DNA of 64,000 nucleotides, from positions 71,074,593 to 71,138,592 of the forward strand of contig OZ026527.1 in NCBI GenBank assembly GCA_964019695.1, written 5' to 3'. Both the position numbers and the translations under genes were made by a program. The notes under the pieces are model-generated. The model ran no database searches. It had not been told where the DNA came from and saw only the letters and a program-made list of their open reading frames with translations. Source of the stretch: Loripinus fragilis. Its lineage: Eukaryota; Mollusca; Bivalvia; Lucinida; Lucinidae. This document shows positions 58,971-64,000 of the stretch, one piece after another (the first letter of the stretch is position 1; each line of letters starts with the position of its first letter).

Positions 58971-59150
58971 GTTGTGATGATTATTCATAAAAAAATGCTG
59001 ACAGCAGAAATGTTCCTTAACAATCAATCAGTTAAAAATCGAGATTCTGGCATGATAAAAAAGTTTGAGGTCTGTGTAATTTTTCGGATCACTAACACCT
59101 TGAAGGGTCGTTAATCATTAATCATACATTGTCATAGTGTGAGAAGATAT

Positions 59151-60214
59151 CTACACTGAAACGAAGTTCTAAGTAGCCACTTTTCAATTTCATTTTTTCT
59201 GACTTAGCGTTAGCGCTTATGATATTGAAATGATTTTTTGCCCGAATATGTGCATTTCAATGGACTAAAGTTAAGTGGTGCATTAGAAGAGTTTTCTATC
59301 ACTTTCCAGTTTTTGGGTTCAAAAATGCAAAAAATCAAATTTTTGAAGAAAATAAGGGTTTTGCGTGCATTTTTTTTTTGGAATTGAAGTACAGGTGACT
59401 TCAAACCCGTCTAGCCAACTTGAAAAACACCAAACCTCTAAATTTTTGCTTATTAATATTTTTTATGATTTTTTGAAAATAGCTCATTTTCCACATTTTC
59501 CAATTTTTTTGAAAAAAATCAACTGCACATACTAAAATCATTGTAATTATTTTATTTTACATAAGCATGTTAGACCAAGCACAATACAGCTTGATCAGCC
59601 CAATTTTAACAGTTATTCTTTCAAGGCTGGTGTCTATTTCCGGTTTTAACGTGAAACTTTAAAGGTCATTTAAATGGCATATGCCAAAGATATTTTTGAT
59701 TTTTTAAATCAAACAGTGAAGCCTATTCATAATAAATAATCGCTGAAAATTTCAATGCCGTGCCACAGATAATAAAGCAAACAGAGAAATGCAAAGATGA
59801 TATGCAAATTGCATGGTTAAAGCTAAAACTCTTTGATTAAGCCGTGACAGGGGCTGCCTTCATGTTAACGTAGAAGAGAAACGTAGAGTTCAATTGTCAC
59901 AAAACTTTTGATTCCTTTTCACCTTATATCGCAACTGTAAGAACAGCTTCAATCTAATAAAAATATGCACGGATAACATATCGGAGGAGTATTTAATATC
60001 AAAGTAAAAAGTGTGACTTTTTGAAATGAAGGTACCTTTACTCTGACTTCGTCTGTGCAAGATCTACCAGTCATTTTGAAATGTCATACTTTTCAGAGCC
60101 TCAAAAAAGCCTTGAATTTTTTTATGGAATTAAAATTTTGTAACATCGATGTTTACTTTCTGAACAGGCGCAAAAAATGTGTAGGTGGCTACTTATAACT
60201 TCGGTTCAGTGTAG
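59151..60214. mobile_element. 1.06 kb element with ~31-bp TIRs
   Basis: CTACACTGAAACGAAGTTCT AAGTAGCCAC (59151 on) is mirrored at 60186-60214 (GTGGCTACTTATAACTTCGG TTCAGTGTAG). The interior is AT-rich and non-coding. Confidence 0.8.
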
Positions 60215-60411
60215 TTCATTGATTTGAGAATGGAGTTTTAAAAAAGGATATTGGAAAAAATACAATACAGTTAAACATGTCTGAAACGGCCACTCTCAAA
60301 AAGACAAAAATTGGTTTTCAAGACCAATTATCGCTTATGTCGGTCAAAATATTTGCAGGATGCTCCATGGGAGCATTCTGCAATACTTTCGAGCTTCATA
60401 AGCTAACATTT

Positions 60412-61487
60412 CGTCGCTTCAGTGCTATAGTGTTCTATCTACCATTGCACAAGTTTTGAGAAAAATGAGTTTGAAAATTTTAGCATCCTGATTTTTTATG
60501 CCTTATTTATCACAGACCTTTGAATCATACCAGAGGGTTAAATATATACAAACAGTGTAAATGACTTTGGTTTGAAGAAATTTTTACAGTAATATGGAAT
60601 TTACGAGCATTTTTACAGTTTGCAGATAGAACATTATGCCCTAAAAATCGCCTTCTGCGTTCAGTGCTATAGTGTTCTATATTTTCATACAGCTTATTAT
60701 TCTGTTTATGGAGTCAATTCATATACTAGTCTGAACAGAAATGATTATTTGTACCTAAAAGTAGCAGTTTTAGTAATTTATTTGGCATAACAGTAACAAA
60801 CCGCACGGATTATGCCATTAAAATTTATGCAAGGGAGGTAATTTGTTTCTACAGTTAATTTTTCTGTCAATGGGGTCAATTTGTATCAAATTTTAGACGG
60901 GACTGATTATTTTGACCTAAAATTAGCAATTTAACCATTGATTTGCAATTACATCGACAAATTACTTCAATTAAAGCAGTTTAGATATGTGTAAGGGAGG
61001 TAATCTGTTTCTACAGCTTATTATTCTGTCCATGGATCAATTTGCGTTATAATTTTGACTGAGCGGATTATTTGGACCTAAAGGTAGCCGATATAGCCAT
61101 TAGTTTGTCATAAGAGCAACAAATCGCTTCAATTTAGGAAATTTTAATTTATGTAAGGGAGGTAACTGCAATTTTTAGCAATTTCTCCAAGGGAAGTGAC
61201 TTTATGTAGATAGAACAGTATGACAATGAACTCACCCAGTCACGTGACATAATCGTTATTTGCCATTGGATAAAAATCACTTAGAACACTATAGCACTGA
61301 ACGAAATCGTCTTTTTGTAGATAGAACAGAAACGCACAGCGATTTTAAGCTTACTGGGAGGAGATAGGCAAATCAAACCTTCACCAGTAGATAGAACATT
61401 TGATCCTCTTTCCAACGGTATGCATAACTTATTTTTGACCAATATGTCACTTAGAACACTATAGCACTGAAGCGACGATTTGTTGTT
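60412..61487. mobile_element. Nested element with two inverted pairs of TTCAGTGCTATAGTGTTCTA
   Basis: The outer pair is CGTCGCTTCAGTGCTATAGT GTTCTA (60412) and its complement ending at 61478. The inner pair is at ~60659 (GCGTTCAGTGCTATAGTGTT CTA) and ~61284-61305. GTAGATAGAACA recurs near 61205, 61317 and 61386, and GCAGATAGAACA near 60621. The core holds the tandem repeat listed next. Confidence 0.75.
60690..61170. repeat. Three ~160-bp tandem repeats ending in AAGGGAGGTAA
   Basis: Each unit starts TACAG(C/T)TTA.TTTTCTGT, has ATGG.GTCAATTTG, GATTATTTG.ACCTAAA and a pattern ending GCAAGGGAGGTAA / GTAAGGGAGGTAA. The units begin near 60694, 60851 and 61014. The architecture recalls bivalve 'pearl' elements and ~160-bp satellites, an inference from layout only. 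Confidence 0.75.
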
Positions 61488-61577
61488 TTACCTATGTTGA
61501 GTGGCCTCTTAAGACAGGTTTTACTGTATAACACAAAATTGTCCATGGTACCAACACTTTCAGACCAGACGATTATG

Positions 61578-61579
<2 letters not shown>

Positions 61580-61640
<61 letters not shown>
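61580..61640. repeat. AG microsatellite
   Basis: Pure AG run of ~60 bases. Confidence 0.95.
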
Positions 61641-61642
<2 letters not shown>

Positions 61643-61699
61643 GGTAAATTTTAGAAAGTTAATTCGTTCCAAAATGGAATATAAAGGAAGATGCTATAA

Positions 61700-62560
61700 C
61701 GATATGCTATAGAAAAGTTGTTTATCTAACCTGTTGATAAATCTCTTTTGATAATCAAACTAATCAATTTTAATAGGGCTGACACCATCTGTTACTACAC
61801 AAATTTTCCTATAGTCCGTGTCGGCTAACAGAGCTCAGCTGTTTTGTACATAATCCAATGACTCTCATATCCGAGGCTTGATTCTACATTAGGCTGATAT
61901 TTTGGTGAATGGTTGAAAGGGGTGTAAAATGTCAAATTTATTACCAGAAAGACAATCATTAAACAAATATGGGCACATTAAGCAAGTCTTTTCGTCGCAG
62001 CCGTTATTACTTGAAAAAGTGCAGTCAACACACAAATCAACTAGCCGTTTGATTATTTGGATTAGTATTTGAAAATGCTACAGTTTCGTAGCTGAATAAT
62101 AATCAAGATAAGGATACAAGATACCATTTATTTATTAATAATTCCATGAAGGATATCAGAAACACAATATTTAAAGAAAGAGAATGAACAACAAAGAGAA
62201 GAAAAAGTGCAAAAATAATATGCACGACTAGAATATACCTATAAATCATTTGGGACAACCATAGTCGAGAAATCGTAGCTCTGTGAGAACCATACTTCGA
62301 ACACGACATTAAAATAACTCTCATCTTCAACTGAACAGTGTGTGCAAAGCCACTCAGCAATAAGAGTCTTTGGGATAGTATATCTACCATATTCAATAAA
62401 TTATGCTAACTGGTTCTAAAACGAGCCAGATTGTTGTGATCTGAGTCATTTGAAACTTCTTCTCTGACTATTGTTTTAAATTATCTATATGGGACTTTTT
62501 AAGATCAGTTAAGTTCCCTCTAGTCATAGTTTGAGGAATATTGGTTACACTCCTTTACTA
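61700..62560. other. No gene recognised
   Basis: AT-rich spacer leading into the TA tract. Confidence 0.5.
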
Positions 62561-62678
<118 letters not shown>

Positions 62679-62851
62679 TGAGAAATAGGCTCATGCACCA
62701 AACGAGATATCTTTCTTGTGGCACTGGATCCAGTAAAGGATGCTAAATTGATTTGAGAAATAAATATAAAAGGATATAAATCAAAAAACAGTGCTATTTT
62801 TTTTTTTTGAAACTAAGCGTTCAAGGCTGGTGTTGGTGATCACCAACAGCA

Positions 62852-63205
62852 GAGCATTTTCATTCTGCAGATCATGACTTCCTGAGTAATGCCTCTGTCT
62901 GCTGCCTTGAACACAACAAGGAGTGGTCAGATTCGACCAGGAAACTCCGTGAGAGCTACTGGATTCGGCGTCTGAACACCCTGTGTCCATTTGGCATCAA
63001 CAAGGGTGACTACTCTATCTGGTCATATAGTAGAACACTTGGTGTGCTGTGTTGTTGTAGACGATCTTTTAGACTTCCGTTCTACACAAATTTTCGTACA
63101 AGACATTTCTTGCCAGAACGCCAATTTTGTACGCTGTATTTAATTCATAAATATTGTGCAGTCATATTTGCGAAAATACACGTACAAAAGCTGGGCCCTT
63201 TTTAG
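62852..63205 (+). pseudogene. GIY-YIG-type endonuclease C-terminal fragment (Penelope-like)
   Basis: Open from 62852 to TAG 63203-63205. It reads EHFHSADHDFLSNASVCCLE HNKEW, then RKLRESYWIRRLNTLCPFGI NKGD. The H-F...H-D...ES-YW-I-..-L-NT...P-G-(I/L)N pattern is that of the C-terminal half of the GIY-YIG domain in Penelope-like elements, where the Glu of the E-S-Y-W block is part of the active site. The GIY and YIG strands are missing upstream (TGA at 62837-62839), so it is 5'-truncated. The ~65 residues after GINKGD are probably not native. Confidence 0.7.
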
Positions 63206-63274
63206 GGCTTAAATAATCACATAATTCATGTATGTAGTTATATTTCGTTAACTATTCACATAATCTATTGTGTC

Positions 63275-63318
63275 TTGAAACTCTGACGAAGGCGAAAGCC
63301 GAAAGCGCTTAGTTTCAA
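63275..63318 (+). ncRNA. Hammerhead-like ribozyme fold at the Penelope-like terminus
   Basis: Stem I is TTGAAACT (63275-63282) with AGTTTCAA (63311-63318), 8 perfect pairs. The core is CTGACGA (63283-63289). Stem II is GGC GAAA GCC after one extra A (63290). GAAA is at 63301-63304. Stem III is the palindrome AGCGCT, and the CTT cleavage triplet ends at 63310. The extra A before stem II departs from the canonical core and may weaken activity. Hammerheads are known in Penelope-like terminal repeats. Confidence 0.65.
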
Positions 63319-63353
63319 AAAAAAAAAAATTAGCACTGTTTTTTGATTTATAT

Positions 63354-63355
<2 letters not shown>

Positions 63356-63431
<76 letters not shown>
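63356..63431. repeat. TA microsatellite
   Basis: About 76 bases of pure TA. Confidence 0.95.
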
Positions 63432-63432
<1 letters not shown>

Positions 63433-63725
63433 AATCAGCCAACAGTGGTTCTTGTTATTAAACATGTCATAGTTATCCTGCAATGCACCCTTTAGCAATT
63501 GGTATATGTTTTTTTCAAACCTCAGCGAGGTACTTGAAGTTTTGATTATTTGTTGAATTAACAATGAAAATTTATTTGACGTAAAATTGAAGCTTCAATC
63601 TCATTGGATGATAATTTCGTATAAATGTAGAATTTAAATTGGGGGCGCACAGTTTATATAGAGTTTGACAAAGAAACAAAGAAAGTCCATGTTTTGAAGA
63701 AAACATTTTGTTGTGTCGAATTGAC

Positions 63726-63845
63726 TTTAGCCTGGCTTCGCGCTCTGAGTTCAAGGTAAACTACTGCTACTTGACAAAAAATTCTAAGATATAATCTCCC
63801 TTCTTGTTTGTAACTGATAGCCCTATCGGAGAGAAAAAAATATTA
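63726..63845. repeat. Dispersed repeat, copy 2 of the 21465 pair
   Basis: TAGCCTGGCTTCGCGCTCTG AGTTCAAGGTAAAC and CTGATAGCCCTATCGGAGAG match 21465-21600. Confidence 0.6.
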
Positions 63846-64000
63846 GAAAATAGGACTGTGTTAATAGTGGGGTGACAATAAGGGCTAAAGAAATGATGAG
63901 GTGGTAACAAAAGTATAACAAAGGTTGTTACATATCAAAATGTTGGGCTTGGTCTGAGTTCACAAGACAACATGCATACATTTTCTTAAGTGAGGGCGAG

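Larger units (their letters stand above)
60268..61526. mobile_element. 'KTCLKRPL' TA-site MITE, copy 3, hosting a nested element
   Basis: CAGTTAAACATGTCTGAAAC GGCCACTC at the left and GAGTGGCCTCTTAAGACAGG TTTTACTG at the right, with TA on both flanks. The usual ~200-bp element is opened after the GCTCCATGGGAGC palindrome by the insertion at 60412-61487. Confidence 0.85.
62768..63354 (+). mobile_element. Penelope-like element 3' end within inverted terminal pieces
   Basis: AAGGATATAAATCAAAAAAC AGTGCTA followed by T-run and GAAACTAAGCG (62768-62820) is repeated in inverted order at 63308-63356. Between them lie an endonuclease tail and a hammerhead-like fold, the order found at the 3' end of GIY-YIG-bearing Penelope elements. 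Long TA tracts bound both sides. Confidence 0.65.

Noticed and set aside
61451..61672. Minus-strand frame with Leu-Ser repeats and 'KTCLKRPL'
   Set aside because: It is composed of an AG tract plus the terminal inverted repeat of a MITE.

Overview
The window looks like a heterodont-type bivalve mollusc genome. It is AT-rich and intron-rich, full of CA/CT/TA microsatellites and foldback elements, and it carries repeat families I recognise from clam and mussel genomes: 'KTCLKRPL' TA-site MITEs, 'DPDQTA' and 'DPDE' palindromic repeats, V-domain SINEs, and a YLDD reverse transcriptase whose fragments read 'NFPFLDGDVP' and 'SDSMTA'. No prokaryotic signature, rRNA or CRISPR array is present. The species cannot be named from sequence alone.

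Host gene. One gene is supported: a GABA-B-receptor-like class C GPCR on the minus strand. Three consecutive phase-0 exons (11502-11300, 9398-9261, 688-518) encode the start of the extracellular Venus-flytrap domain. The gene runs off the left edge and its 5' signal-peptide exon was not found. The 8.6 kb intron between exons 2 and 3 holds a three-unit CA-containing minisatellite and a nearly intact antisense LINE (about 2.2-6.4 kb). That LINE is one reading frame with a 2A-like motif, an APE endonuclease, an FADD reverse transcriptase and a Cys-rich tail, broken by four stop codons and no frameshift.

Region 12-34 kb is repeat-dominated. It holds foldback MITEs, a V-SINE with an 18-bp target duplication, a decayed minus-strand copy (17.0-19.3 kb) of a multicopy mollusc mobile-element protein, a ~33-bp minisatellite, a hairpin-flanked block of TTCAAGAACA repeats, and, most notably, two hammerhead ribozymes in tandem (cleavage sites 31800 and 32048). 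These bound a 248-nt retrozyme-like monomer.

Region 34.6-38.9 kb is a DNA transposon with inverted ends. It encodes a second decayed copy of the same protein family as 17.0-19.3 kb. A palindromic 14-mer (GTAACRTAYGTTAC type) recurs about every 160-169 bp in its subterminal regions, and its right end is present three times. Region 39-58 kb is a nested swarm of one reverse-transcriptase element family, with many copies in both orientations and several head-to-head, interrupted by MITEs with diagnostic TIRs. One MITE has exact TTAA duplications. Region 58-64 kb holds a 434-bp near-perfect palindrome, a 1.06 kb TIR element, a TA-site MITE containing a second TIR element with three ~160-bp tandem repeats, and the 3' end of a Penelope-like element (GIY-YIG-type endonuclease tail followed by a second hammerhead-like fold) between two long TA tracts.

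For most of 39-64 kb I see no host coding sequence. The biology here is transposon ecology, with self-cleaving RNA motifs in two unrelated places.
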